NCBI GenBank assembly: GCA_002409995.1
Contig: DHOR01000054.1
Location: 1-64,000, forward strand
DNA length: 64,000 bases
Reading direction: 5' to 3'
Origin: Hungatella sp. UBA5385
GTDB lineage: Bacteria > Bacillota > Clostridia > Lachnospirales > Lachnospiraceae
Numbering within the stretch: position 1 is the stretch's first letter; each line of letters starts with the position of its first letter. The notes under the pieces were generated by a model. The model had not been told where the DNA came from, ran no database searches, and was given only the letters and a program-made list of their open reading frames with translations. Shown in pieces: positions 41,590-50,212 of the stretch. The translations under genes and the position numbers were made by a program.

Positions 41590-43335
41590 TTAAATCTCGT
41601 TAATTTTTCTCTTCACGTAAGTGGTGTGAAGGAGATGGTGGGCTTTTTCACTTCCCGGTTCACCGAGGAAAGTATCATACAGCTCCTTAATTGCAGGATT
41701 CTCATGAGATTTGCGGATAGCAAGACCTGCATCCTCATCATAGAGAACCTTAGCCCGCAGTGCGCGGATATCCACTGTATTGCGCACATGGCCAGGCTGC
41801 TGAGGCTGTCCGCCTCCGTTAACACAGCCGCCCGGGCAGCCCATAATCTCGATAAAGTGATAGTCAGCTTCACCGGATTTTACTTTATTTAGCAGCTCTT
41901 TTGCATTGCCAAGGCCGGAAGCAATGGCAACCTTCACATCCATACCGGCTACATGATAGGTTGCTTCCTTAATGCCTTCTGTGCCTCGTACATCGGTAAA
42001 GTCAAGCTGGAGAAGCTCTTCGCCTGTCAGTGTTTCCACAGCAGTTCTGAGAGCGGCCTCCATAACACCGCCGGTTGCGCCGAAAATTACAGCTGCTCCG
42101 GTTCCAAGACCTAATGGGGTATCAAATTCCTCGTCAGGAAGCTCTGTAAAGCGGATTCCTGCCAGTTTAATCATTCTTGCAAGTTCTCTTACAGTCATAG
42201 AGTAATCAACGTCAGGGAAGCCGTTTGCAGCTTCGTCCTTTCTGCCGATCTCAAATTTCTTGGCAGTACATGGCATTACACTGACTGATACAATATCCTT
42301 TGGATCAATGCCCATCTTCTCCGCATAGTAGGATTTGGCAATAGCGCCAAACATCTGCTGAGGGGATTTACAAGAGGATAAATTCTCTGTCATCTCAGGA
42401 AAATAGTGTTCGCAGTATTTTACCCAGCCAGGGGAACAGGAGGTGATCATTGGAAGAACTCCTCCGTTTTTCACACGGTCAATAAATTCATTGGCTTCTT
42501 CCATAATGGTTAAGTCAGCGCCAAAGTTGGTATCAAATACACTGTTAAAGCCAAGTCTTCTGAGAGCAGCAACCATTTTGCCCTCTGCATTGGTTCCGAT
42601 GGGATAGCCGAATTCCTCACCAAGACCTGCACGAACAGCAGGTGCTGTCTGTATAATCACATGTTTGCCAGGGTCTGCAATGGCAGCAGCAACCTCATCG
42701 ATACAGCTCTTTTCATAGAGTGCGCCGGTTGGGCAGACTGCAATACACTGTCCGCAGGATACACAGCTGGTATCACCAAGCCCCATATCAAATGGTGAGC
42801 CGATAAATGTAGCAAATCCACGATCATTAGGTCCAATAACATTAATCTCCTGAACATGCTCGCAGACAGCGGTACAGCGGCGGCAGAGAATACATTTGCT
42901 GTTATCTCTTACCATATGAGCTGCACTGTCATCAATACAGGAATCAGTTTGTGCGCCGTCATAGTAATCTTCATTATCAACACCCAGCTCCTTACAAAGC
43001 TCCTGAAGCTCACAGCTTCCGCTGCGCACACAGGATAAGCAGGAACGGTTGTGGTTGGATAAAATCAGCTGCAGGGTTTTCTTTCTGTATTCCCGAAGCT
43101 TTGGTGTATTGGTCCATACCTCCATACCGGCATTAATTGGATATACACAGGATGCAGCCAGCTTTCCGCCGTTGATTTCAACAGTACAGATTCTGCAGGC
43201 AGCAATTTCATTGATATCTTTTAAGAAGCACAGTGTGGGAATCTCCACATGAGCAATTCTGGCAGCCTCTAAAATGGTGGAGCCTGCCGGAGCGCTGACA
43301 TCCATGCCGTTAATTTTAATTGTAATATTCTCCAT
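41590..43335 (-). CDS. hndD: NAD(H)-linked [FeFe] hydrogenase catalytic subunit (HydA/HndD)
   Basis: A 581-residue subunit that makes or splits H2 and exchanges electrons with its partners. Domains in order: [2Fe-2S] (C36, C47, C50, C63), His-ligated [4Fe-4S] (H95, C99, C102, C108), two [4Fe-4S] (C148-158 and C191-201), then the H-cluster domain with L1 TSCSPGW (298-304), L2 MPCTAKKFE and L3 EIMGCPGGCVNGGG. The second cysteine of the usual TSCCP is serine. The start at 43335 has GGGAG before it. It is the last gene of the operon, 17 bases after the NADH-binding subunit. Confidence 0.96.
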   Translation of the reverse strand: MENITIKINGMDVSAPAGSTILEAARIAHVEIPTLCFLKDINEIAACRICTVEINGGKLAASCVYPINAGMEVWTNTPKLREYRKKTLQLILSNHNRSCLSCVRSGSCELQELCKELGVDNEDYYDGAQTDSCIDDSAAHMVRDNSKCILCRRCTAVCEHVQEINVIGPNDRGFATFIGSPFDMGLGDTSCVSCGQCIAVCPTGALYEKSCIDEVAAAIADPGKHVIIQTAPAVRAGLGEEFGYPIGTNAEGKMVAALRRLGFNSVFDTNFGADLTIMEEANEFIDRVKNGGVLPMITSCSPGWVKYCEHYFPEMTENLSSCKSPQQMFGAIAKSYYAEKMGIDPKDIVSVSVMPCTAKKFEIGRKDEAANGFPDVDYSMTVRELARMIKLAGIRFTELPDEEFDTPLGLGTGAAVIFGATGGVMEAALRTAVETLTGEELLQLDFTDVRGTEGIKEATYHVAGMDVKVAIASGLGNAKELLNKVKSGEADYHFIEIMGCPGGCVNGGGQPQQPGHVRNTVDIRALRAKVLYDEDAGLAIRKSHENPAIKELYDTFLGEPGSEKAHHLLHTTYVKRKINEI

Positions 43336-43352
43336 GATACATTCTCCCTCCA

Positions 43353-45140
43353 TTATTTTTTGTAAATAGCATTAAACTTACACTTATCCATACAAGCGCC
43401 GCACTTAATACATTTATCCTGATCGATGACATGCGGATTCTTAACAGAACCGGTGATAGCAGTGGCAGGACAGACTCTGGAACAGAGTGTACAGCCTTTA
43501 CATTTGTCTGCATCAATATGATAGGATAACAGTGCCTTACATACGCCTGCCGGACAGGTTTTGTCTACAATATGTGCTTCATACTCATCACGGAAGAATT
43601 TTAAAGTGGAGAGTACAGGGTTTGGAGCTGTCTGACCTAAACCACAGGCAGAGTTGTCTTTGATATAATAGCAAAGCTCTTCCAGTTTATCCAAGTCTTC
43701 TAAAACTGCCTGGCCTTTTGTGATCTTCTCCAGAATCTCCAGCATACGCTTAGTGCCGATCCGGCATGGAGTACATTTACCACAGGATTCCTCCACTGTA
43801 AATTCCAGAAAGAATTTGGCAATATCAACCATACAGTCGGTTTCATCCATAACAATCAGACCGCCGGAGCCCATCATGGAGCCAATGGAAAGTAAGTTGT
43901 CGTAGTCAATAGGAATATCATAATGCTCTGCAGGAATACAGCCGCCTGAAGGACCGCCTGTCTGAGCTGCTTTGAACTTTTTACCGTCTGGAATACCGCC
44001 GCCGATCTCTTCGATGATCTCACGGAGAGTGGTTCCCATAGGAACTTCCACAAGACCTGTATTATGGATCTTGCCGCCTAAGGCAAATACCTTGGTGCCC
44101 TTTGATTTTTCAGTACCCATAGAAGCAAACCATTTGGAGCCATTTAAAATAATCTGTGGAACATTTGCATAAGTTTCAACATTATTAAGGATGGTTGGTT
44201 TGCCAAAAAGTCCCTTTTGTGCCGGGAAAGGAGGACGTGGTCTTGGTTCTCCGCGGTTGCCTTCGATGGAAACCATAAGGGCAGTTTCCTCACCGCATAC
44301 GAAAGCGCCTGCGCCTAAACGGAGATCAATGTTAAAGGAAAATCCGCTTCCGAATATGTCATCTCCAAGAAGCTCCATCTTCCTTGACTCCTCAATGGCG
44401 ATCTTTAAACGGTCTACAGCGATTGGATATTCTGCACGGACATAAATAAAGCCCTGAGAAGCGCCAATGGCATAACCTGCAATTGTCATAGCCTCCAACA
44501 GTGCATGAGGATCGCCTTCCAGTACGGAACGGTCCATAAATGCCCCAGGATCGCCTTCATCGGCGTTACAGCAGACATACTTCTGGTCAGCGTCGTTTTG
44601 TTTGGCAAGCTTCCACTTGAGACCTGTTGGGAAACCTGCACCGCCTCTGCCCCGAAGACCGCTGTCTAAAAGCTCCTGAATTACCTCATCAGGAGTCATC
44701 TCTGTAAGAGCCTTGCCAAGTGCGGCATATCCGCCTGTACCTATGTATTCTTCGATACATTCAGGATTGATAACACCACAGTTGCGAAGTGCGATTCTGT
44801 GCTGCTTTCTGTAGAAATCTGTGTCACTTAAGGCTTTGATACCGCCTGGTGTTACAGTCTCATCATATAAGAGTCTCTGTACAGGACGTCCCTTTAACAA
44901 ATGCTCTTCAACGATCTCAGGAATATCCTCTTCCTTCACCAGAGCGTAAAAGGCTGCATCAGGATATACAATCATAATAGGACCAAGGGCACAAAGACCG
45001 TGACAGCCTGTCTGTACAACGGAAACCTCATTACTTAACCCCTGGTTCTCCAGTTCATCTCTTAACTTCAATATTATCTGCTGGCTTCCGGAGGAAGTGC
45101 AGCCGGTGCCGCCGCAAACCAATACATGTGAACGATACAT
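43353..45140 (-). CDS. hndC: NADH-binding flavoprotein subunit of bifurcating hydrogenase (HydB/HndC)
   Basis: A 595-residue NuoF-type subunit. The N-terminal thioredoxin-like [2Fe-2S] domain has C9, C14 and C46, C50. NADH and FMN are bound through LRGRGGAGFPTGLKW (near 170) and CNADEGDPG (near 205). An SLBB and [4Fe-4S] segment carries ESCGKCTPCRIG (near 470). Two C-terminal [4Fe-4S] sites (CKGCTLCSRVC and CIKCGACMDKC) end the protein. With HndD and HndA it forms the core that couples NADH, ferredoxin and H2. Confidence 0.96.
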   Translation of the reverse strand: MYRSHVLVCGGTGCTSSGSQQIILKLRDELENQGLSNEVSVVQTGCHGLCALGPIMIVYPDAAFYALVKEEDIPEIVEEHLLKGRPVQRLLYDETVTPGGIKALSDTDFYRKQHRIALRNCGVINPECIEEYIGTGGYAALGKALTEMTPDEVIQELLDSGLRGRGGAGFPTGLKWKLAKQNDADQKYVCCNADEGDPGAFMDRSVLEGDPHALLEAMTIAGYAIGASQGFIYVRAEYPIAVDRLKIAIEESRKMELLGDDIFGSGFSFNIDLRLGAGAFVCGEETALMVSIEGNRGEPRPRPPFPAQKGLFGKPTILNNVETYANVPQIILNGSKWFASMGTEKSKGTKVFALGGKIHNTGLVEVPMGTTLREIIEEIGGGIPDGKKFKAAQTGGPSGGCIPAEHYDIPIDYDNLLSIGSMMGSGGLIVMDETDCMVDIAKFFLEFTVEESCGKCTPCRIGTKRMLEILEKITKGQAVLEDLDKLEELCYYIKDNSACGLGQTAPNPVLSTLKFFRDEYEAHIVDKTCPAGVCKALLSYHIDADKCKGCTLCSRVCPATAITGSVKNPHVIDQDKCIKCGACMDKCKFNAIYKK

Positions 45141-45156
45141 TTACGTTTCCTCCTTC

Positions 45157-45531
45157 TTAAATGTCAACTGAGCTTAAGGTGTAATTATCAAGTACATGAC
45201 CACCTACCAGGTGCTCTTTGTAAACCTCTTCAGCCTTCTCGGGTGTCATTCTGATGTATGTAACTTTTTCCTTGCCAGGCTCCAGTATCTCCACAATTGG
45301 TTCGTACTGGCATAAGCCGATACAGCCTGTCTGTGTAACAGCTATCTTGTCTGTTAAATTGTGTTCCTGAACAAGTGTTGATAATTTATTAAGAACAGGT
45401 CTTGCACCGCTGGCAATTCCGCATGTTGCCATGCCTACTAAAACCCGGGTGCGTGCATGATCTTCTTCACGCATACTGACCTGGCTCTGCATTCTTTCTC
45501 TGATTGCTTTTAATTCTTCCAGAGTCTTCAT
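45157..45531 (-). CDS. hndB: [2Fe-2S] ferredoxin subunit (HndB-like)
   Basis: A 124-residue thioredoxin-like ferredoxin. After an N-terminal helix (about 1-25) the cluster ligands appear in MATCGIASGA and TQTGCIGLCQYEP. The same-named fourth subunit occurs in Desulfovibrio Hnd and in HydABCD-type complexes. It lies 16 bases before the NADH-binding subunit gene and 27 after the HATPase gene. Confidence 0.9.
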   Translation of the reverse strand: MKTLEELKAIRERMQSQVSMREEDHARTRVLVGMATCGIASGARPVLNKLSTLVQEHNLTDKIAVTQTGCIGLCQYEPIVEILEPGKEKVTYIRMTPEKAEEVYKEHLVGGHVLDNYTLSSVDI

Positions 45532-45558
45532 GTTATTATTCCTCCATTTCTGACCAGT

Positions 45559-46116
45559 CTAAATGACTGCGCCGCCGTCTGTTTCCGTTTTGTTCTCAGA
45601 CAGATATTCTCTGATATAAGCAGCCACCTCAGGAGTATCTAAGGGAATGCCGCCTAAAATCTCTTTAAACTGTCTGGTATCCAGTTGGAATGATCTTCCG
45701 TTATAACTATAAGTATAGAGAAAATCAGTATCCGGATGACATGTGATCAATGTTTCGATTGTACTGTTCATATCGCCAAGAGGCATTCTGTCTATGTGAG
45801 ACAGAGTGAAAACTGCTGTTACCGTTGTGCCTTTACCCCTAATAGATTCAATGCAAAAGCTTCCACCTGTGCTTTCCGCCGCATATTTAAAAAACGGAAT
45901 GCCAAGACCAACCTTACGGGTGGTGCGGGTGGTAAAAAAAGGATCTGTAACATTCTCTGCCTGTTCCTCCGTCATGCCGCAGCCGTTGTCCTTAATTTCT
46001 GCAGTCAGTCTGTCTTCTTCTGTGTCAACAGTGACTGTAATGGTTACCAGGTCTGCGCCTGCGCTGGTGGAATTCTCAGCTATATCCAGTATATTTAAAG
46101 AAATCTCAGTCATCAT
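45559..46116 (-). CDS. Stand-alone HATPase_c protein in the hydrogenase operon
   Basis: A 185-residue ATP-binding protein of the histidine kinase/anti-sigma kinase fold (about residues 1-110): N box LNILDIAENSTSAGA, G1 KDNGCGMT near 43, F box DPFFTT near 58, G2 GLGIPFF near 70. It lacks a dimerisation and phospho-histidine domain, a sensor and membrane segments, so it cannot work as an ordinary histidine kinase. The 75-residue tail is unassigned. It lies between the hndA and hndB genes, 5 bases after the first, which implies a role with the hydrogenase, perhaps as a protein kinase. Confidence 0.9.
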   Translation of the reverse strand: MMTEISLNILDIAENSTSAGADLVTITVTVDTEEDRLTAEIKDNGCGMTEEQAENVTDPFFTTRTTRKVGLGIPFFKYAAESTGGSFCIESIRGKGTTVTAVFTLSHIDRMPLGDMNSTIETLITCHPDTDFLYTYSYNGRSFQLDTRQFKEILGGIPLDTPEVAAYIREYLSENKTETDGGAVI

Positions 46117-46121
46117 AAGAC

Positions 46122-46616
46122 TTACTGATATTTGGCTAGAATATCGGGAACATCGTCCACTGACAGCCTGCCATACACTTCGCCGTTAATCATCATAACG
46201 GGAGCCAGACCGCATGCACCTACGCAGCGGCAGGAATCCAGAGAAAACTTCCCATCAGGAGTACATTCTCCGTTGCCGATTCCAAGAATCTCTGACAGCT
46301 TGCTATAAATATCACCGGCTCCTTTTACGTAGCAGGCGGTTCCCAGACAAACTGAAACCTGATATTTACCCTTGGGCTGAAGTGAAAACTGTGCGTAAAA
46401 TGTGACAACACCATAGATTTTTTCCAGTGGTATGCCTGTCTCGTCAGAGATTATGGTCTGTACTTCCATGGGAAGATAACCATATATGTCCTGAGCTTTT
46501 TGCAAAATAGGCATCAGGGCACCTTTTGTACCTTTGAGCTGGGCAATCACTTCTTTTAAATCTGCCTCCTGCTCTTTTGTCCCGCTAAACAGGACGCCTT
46601 GTTTTTTACAAGTCAT
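46122..46616 (-). CDS. hndA: NuoE-like [2Fe-2S] subunit of bifurcating hydrogenase (HydC/HndA)
   Basis: A 164-residue protein: N-terminal helical bundle (about 10-75) and C-terminal thioredoxin-like [2Fe-2S] domain with CLGTACYVKG near residue 90 and CRCVGAC near 130. GYLPMEVQTIISDETGIP and GVVTFYAQF are family hallmarks. It is the first gene of the operon; AAGGAGG precedes the ATG. It completes the set needed for electron bifurcation between NADH and ferredoxin. Confidence 0.94.
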   Translation of the reverse strand: MTCKKQGVLFSGTKEQEADLKEVIAQLKGTKGALMPILQKAQDIYGYLPMEVQTIISDETGIPLEKIYGVVTFYAQFSLQPKGKYQVSVCLGTACYVKGAGDIYSKLSEILGIGNGECTPDGKFSLDSCRCVGACGLAPVMMINGEVYGRLSVDDVPDILAKYQ

Positions 46617-46672
46617 TTTGTAACCTCCTTCAGTTGTGCTTATGCAATGTAACAGTATTTTATCATGTTGAG

Positions 46673-46698
46673 AATGAAAAATCTATAGGATTTTCATT
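46673..46698. promoter_or_regulatory. Inverted repeat in the hnd control region
   Basis: aatgaaaaatc (46673-46683) and gattttcatt (46689-46698) form an imperfect palindrome about 60-80 bases upstream of hndA. It is a candidate operator shared by the divergent units; I do not see a clear Rex site. The rest of the 295-base gap is AT-rich with repeated gttaataaa. Confidence 0.4.
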
Positions 46699-46760
46699 AA
46701 TTCGATAAAAAAATAACAATTTCTTATGTGGAATAATATGGTTCTCATAAAAGGTTTATG

Positions 46761-46769
46761 TGGTATAAT
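46761..46769 (+). promoter_or_regulatory. Extended -10 promoter of the DRTGG-HydS unit
   Basis: TGGTATAAT (TATAAT 46764-46769) with a TG extension and no good -35. It would leave a leader of about 136 bases before the start at 46912. Confidence 0.45.
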
Positions 46770-46911
46770 GAACATTATTAATAAGAAATTTCTGAAAAGT
46801 TAATAAAAACAGCGAAATCCCTTTCTTTTCTGTTAATAAATTATTATAATCAAAATAGATTTATTATTTAACAGGCAGAAAACAAAATCAGTGAAAAGGA
46901 GAGTGGTTGAT

Positions 46912-47259
46912 ATGACTGCAAGAGATGTGAGGGACATACTGGGGGCAAGAGTTCTGGCAGGAGAGGATCATTTGGAGAAAGAGGTAACAAGTGCCTGCGG
47001 TGCTGATATGATGAGCGATGTGCTGGCATTTTCCAAGGACCACTCTGTTCTTTTAACCGGTCTTTGCAATCCTCAGGTGATTCGGACTGCAGAGATGCTT
47101 GATATTGTCTGCCTTGTATTTGTAAGGGGCAAAAGGCCTGATGAGGCTATGCTTTCCATGGCAGAGGAGAGAGGACTTATTGTTCTGGCAACAGGCCACC
47201 GCATGTTTTCTGCCTGTGGAATGCTGTTTGCAGCAGGGCTTCACGGAGGTGCGGTTTAA
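46912..47259 (+). CDS. DRTGG-domain protein
   Basis: A 115-residue single-domain protein of the DRTGG type (the fold found between CBS domains and enzymes in other proteins), with GARVLAGEDHLEKEVTSACGAD-like opening near residues 12-33. The start at 46912 has AAAGGAGAG before it. Its last base overlaps the next start, so it is coupled to the RsbW-like kinase. DRTGG proteins are thought to bind a nucleotide or small ligand; the role here is unknown. Confidence 0.85.
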   Translation: MTARDVRDILGARVLAGEDHLEKEVTSACGADMMSDVLAFSKDHSVLLTGLCNPQVIRTAEMLDIVCLVFVRGKRPDEAMLSMAEERGLIVLATGHRMFSACGMLFAAGLHGGAV

Positions 47260-47699
47260 TGTCTGAATCTGATGTTATCACCCTGACCTATGCCATTTCC
47301 CCTGATGACTTTACAAGGGCAGGTGAGGCAAGCAGCGATGTAAAGGGGAAGTTAAAGCAGATGGGCGTATGCCCGGAAGCTGTACGAAAGGTTGCCATTG
47401 CCATGTATGAAGGGGAAATCAACATGGTAATTCATGCCAGGGGAGGAGAAATTACGGTTAACATAACTCCCAAGCAGATTGAAATGATTCTGGCGGACGC
47501 AGGTCCCGGAATTCCTGATGTGGAGCTTGCTATGAAGGCCGGATTTTCCACAGCACCTGATGAGATTCGTTCTCTGGGGTTTGGAGCAGGCATGGGGCTT
47601 CCCAATATGCAGAAGTATTCTGATGAGATGAAAATAGATACAGTAATTGGAAAGGGAACCACTATTTTTATGAAGGTCAATATCCTGCCTGCATCATAA
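47259..47699 (+). CDS. RsbW-like anti-sigma/serine kinase HATPase
   Basis: A 146-residue GHKL ATPase of the RsbW/SpoIIAB type. ATP-binding motifs: N box VAIAMYEGEINMVIHA near 48, G1 LADAGPGIPD near 80, G2 GFGAGMGLPNM near 108, G3 GKGTTIF near 135. Usually such kinases phosphorylate a STAS anti-anti-sigma factor and bind a sigma factor; neither is encoded nearby. It lies between a DRTGG protein and the sensory hydrogenase, whose gene starts about 23 bases on. Confidence 0.9.
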   Translation: MSESDVITLTYAISPDDFTRAGEASSDVKGKLKQMGVCPEAVRKVAIAMYEGEINMVIHARGGEITVNITPKQIEMILADAGPGIPDVELAMKAGFSTAPDEIRSLGFGAGMGLPNMQKYSDEMKIDTVIGKGTTIFMKVNILPAS

Positions 47700-47722
47700 A
47701 TGTGTGTAAAAGAGGTGAGAAG

Positions 47723-49138
47723 GTGGATAAATTTTACCATTCTGTACGGCTGAACGAGGAACTGTGCAAAGGATGTATTAATTGTATTAAACGCTGTCCT
47801 ACTGAGGCCATTCGTGTAAGGAACGGAAAGGCAAGGATCAACAGCAAGTTCTGCATTGACTGCGGAGAGTGTATCAGGGTGTGCCCGCATCATGCCAAGC
47901 ATGCCACCTATGATAAGATCGATGTGCTGAAACAGTATGAATATACAGTGGCACTTCCTGCGCCCTCCCTATACAGTCAGTTTAATAATTTAGATGATGT
48001 GAATATTGTATTAAATGCCCTTCTTCTTATGGGCTTTGATGATGTATTTGAAGTCAGCGCTGCAGCTGAGCTGGTCAGTGAAGCAACCAGGACATATATT
48101 GATAATAACCCGGATAAGCTGCCTCTGATCAGCACTGCCTGTCCTTCTGTTGTGCGTCTGATCAGGGTTCGTTTTCCTAATCTGATACCCAATCTTCTTC
48201 CACTTAATCCTCCCATTGAGGTGGCTGCAATTCTTGCGGCTCAGAAGGCGATGAAGGAGACAGGACTACCCAGGGAGAAAATCGGAATTGTATTCATTTC
48301 CCCCTGTCCTTCCAAGGTGACCTATGTAAAATCACCTTTGGGAACAGAACGCAGTGAGGTGGACCGTGTCCTTGCAATCAAGGATATGTATCCGCAGCTG
48401 TTATCCTATATGAAAGCAGTGGGAAATGATCCGGCTGATATAGGAACCTCAGGGAAAATAGGAATCAGCTGGGGAAGAAGCGGCGGCGAGGCAAGCGGGC
48501 TATTTACAGAGGACTATCTGGCAGCAGATGGAATTGAGAATGTCATCCGTGTCCTTGAGGATATGGAAGACCAGAAATTCTTAAATCTGAAGTTTGTAGA
48601 GTTAAATGCCTGCAACGGCGGCTGTGTAGGCGGTGTTCTCACTGTGGAAAATCCCTATGTAGCCGAGGTAAAGCTGAAACGGCTGAGAAGATATATGCCC
48701 GTAGCCAGGAATCACATAGGAAAAGAAGCAGAGGATTATGTTCATTGGACCAAAGAGGTTGAGTATGAGCCGGTCTTTAGCCTGGGCAATACCATGATGG
48801 AAAGCTTTTCCCGTTTAAACCGTGTGGAACGTCTCTGCAAAAAGCTTCCGGGACTGGACTGCGGTTCCTGCGGTGCGCCTACCTGTAAAGCTCTGGCAGA
48901 AGATATTGTCAGAGGAGAGGCTGCGGAATCAGACTGTGTTTATTACCTGAGAGAAAGCTTACATAAACTATCCGAAGAGGTTTCCATTTTGGCTAATGAT
49001 ATTGCGGAGAACAATGTAGAAGGTTATGAGATGCTCAAGGTAATGACGGAATACATCCAGAGAATTTCTGATGAGATGTCTCTTCTGGACGGAAGAGATG
49101 AGAAAGAAAACAAAGAGAATAAAGAGAGACGGCAATAA
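47723..49138 (+). CDS. Putative sensory [FeFe] hydrogenase (group D-like)
   Basis: About 471 residues. Two [4Fe-4S] sites (C15,18,21,25 and C44,47,50,54) precede the H-cluster domain: L1 STACPS (A139-C140), L2 SPCPSK (C195), L3 ELNACNGGC (C297, C301). In L1 the proton-relay cysteine of catalytic enzymes is alanine, while the cysteine before proline remains; in L2 the usual AKK lysine block is altered. A C-terminal four-cysteine site (LDCGSCGAPTC near 375) and a helical tail end the protein. This suggests an H-cluster kept for sensing. GTG at 47723 behind GAGGTGAG is preferred to the GTG at 47702. Confidence 0.88.
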   Translation: MDKFYHSVRLNEELCKGCINCIKRCPTEAIRVRNGKARINSKFCIDCGECIRVCPHHAKHATYDKIDVLKQYEYTVALPAPSLYSQFNNLDDVNIVLNALLLMGFDDVFEVSAAAELVSEATRTYIDNNPDKLPLISTACPSVVRLIRVRFPNLIPNLLPLNPPIEVAAILAAQKAMKETGLPREKIGIVFISPCPSKVTYVKSPLGTERSEVDRVLAIKDMYPQLLSYMKAVGNDPADIGTSGKIGISWGRSGGEASGLFTEDYLAADGIENVIRVLEDMEDQKFLNLKFVELNACNGGCVGGVLTVENPYVAEVKLKRLRRYMPVARNHIGKEAEDYVHWTKEVEYEPVFSLGNTMMESFSRLNRVERLCKKLPGLDCGSCGAPTCKALAEDIVRGEAAESDCVYYLRESLHKLSEEVSILANDIAENNVEGYEMLKVMTEYIQRISDEMSLLDGRDEKENKENKERRQ

Positions 49139-49163
49139 AATAATAAAGTTTGGCGGTGGTGCG

Positions 49164-49502
49164 ATGACTGTACAGGAGTTAATAGACAGCGGATTATTTA
49201 TAACAGTGAATCAGGGGGATCAATTAGATAAGGAGATCACGAAACCATTCTGCTGTGATCTTTTAAGTATTGCCATGGGCAGGGCGCCGGAAGGCTGTGC
49301 CTGGATTACGGTGATGGGCAATTTAAATACTTTGGCTGTGGCCTCCTTAACAGAGACAGCCTGTGTCATACTGGCAGAAGGTTCTGTCCTTGATGATGCA
49401 GCAGCAAAGAAGGCTTCAGAGCAGAAGATCACAGTCCTGAAAACGGAAATGCCTGTGTTTGACGCAGCTCAGGCAGTCTGGAAAAGGCTTGCAGCCAGTT
49501 GA
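49164..49502 (+). CDS. Second DRTGG-domain protein
   Basis: A 112-residue paralogue of the protein at 46912, again consisting of little more than one DRTGG-type domain (VNQGDQLDKEITKPFCCDLL near residues 14-33). The start at 49164 is chosen for position in the gene string; its ribosome site (GGTGG) is modest. Sits between the sensory hydrogenase and the PHP phosphoesterase and overlaps neither in frame. Two DRTGG proteins flanking the sensor suggests a pair or heterodimer. Confidence 0.82.
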   Translation: MTVQELIDSGLFITVNQGDQLDKEITKPFCCDLLSIAMGRAPEGCAWITVMGNLNTLAVASLTETACVILAEGSVLDDAAAKKASEQKITVLKTEMPVFDAAQAVWKRLAAS

Positions 49503-49504
49503 AT

Positions 49505-50212
49505 ATGAATATAAGCTATGACCTTCATATCCATTCCTGCTTATCACCGTGCGGAGATGATGATATGACTCCTGCCAATATTGTGGGCATGGCAGCAGTG
49601 AAGGGATTGGATGTCATTGCTGTGACAGACCATAATTCCTGTAAAAACTGTGCTGCAGTTCTCCATCATGCCAGGGAATATGGAATTCTGGCTATTCCGG
49701 GAATGGAGATATGTACATTGGAGGAAGTCCATGCAGTGTGTCTTTTTCATACTTTGGAAGCAGCCATGGATTTTGACCGGTATGTATATGACCGTCTGAT
49801 GAAATTCCCCAATAATGAGGAGATTTTTGGAAAACAGCAGATTTATGATGAGAAAGATCAGATCATTGGTATAGAACCTAATCTGCTGATTAACAGTGCT
49901 GATATTTCTTTTGACAGGTTGTGGGAGTTGGTAAGGTCTTATGATGGAGTAATGTTTCCTGCTCATATTGATAAGAATGCCAACAGCCTGATCTCTAATC
50001 TGGGATTTGTACCTCCTGACAGTCAGTTTAAGACTGCAGAGTTAAAAGATATGAAGAAGCTTCATGAGCTTCGGAGGAATAATCCTTATCTTGAGCAATG
50101 CAGGATTATTACCAACTCTGATGCTCACTATTTAGAAAATATTAATGAGCCTGACAATACTCTCTTTGTGGAGGAGAAAACTGTCAATGGTGTGATTTGT
50201 GCTTTGATTTGA
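49505..50212 (+). CDS. PHP-domain phosphoesterase
   Basis: A 235-residue metal-dependent phosphoesterase of the PHP family. Metal ligands are H8, H10 and D20 (DLHIHSCLSPCGDDD), H in TDHNS near 44, E in GMEICT near 68, HIDK near 157 and DAH in NSDAHY near 203, so the active site is complete. The substrate is unknown: PHP enzymes cleave histidinol phosphate, nucleotides or phosphoproteins. It closes the DRTGG-RsbW-HydS-DRTGG string. Its stop overlaps the hairpin at 50212. An in-frame TTG at 49499 is an alternative start. Confidence 0.9.
   Translation: MNISYDLHIHSCLSPCGDDDMTPANIVGMAAVKGLDVIAVTDHNSCKNCAAVLHHAREYGILAIPGMEICTLEEVHAVCLFHTLEAAMDFDRYVYDRLMKFPNNEEIFGKQQIYDEKDQIIGIEPNLLINSADISFDRLWELVRSYDGVMFPAHIDKNANSLISNLGFVPPDSQFKTAELKDMKKLHELRRNNPYLEQCRIITNSDAHYLENINEPDNTLFVEEKTVNGVICALI

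Noticed and set aside
46680..46880. Rex operator between the two hydrogenase units
   Set aside because: AT-rich gttaataa strings recur, but no palindrome matching TTGTTAA-n4-TTAACAA was found.
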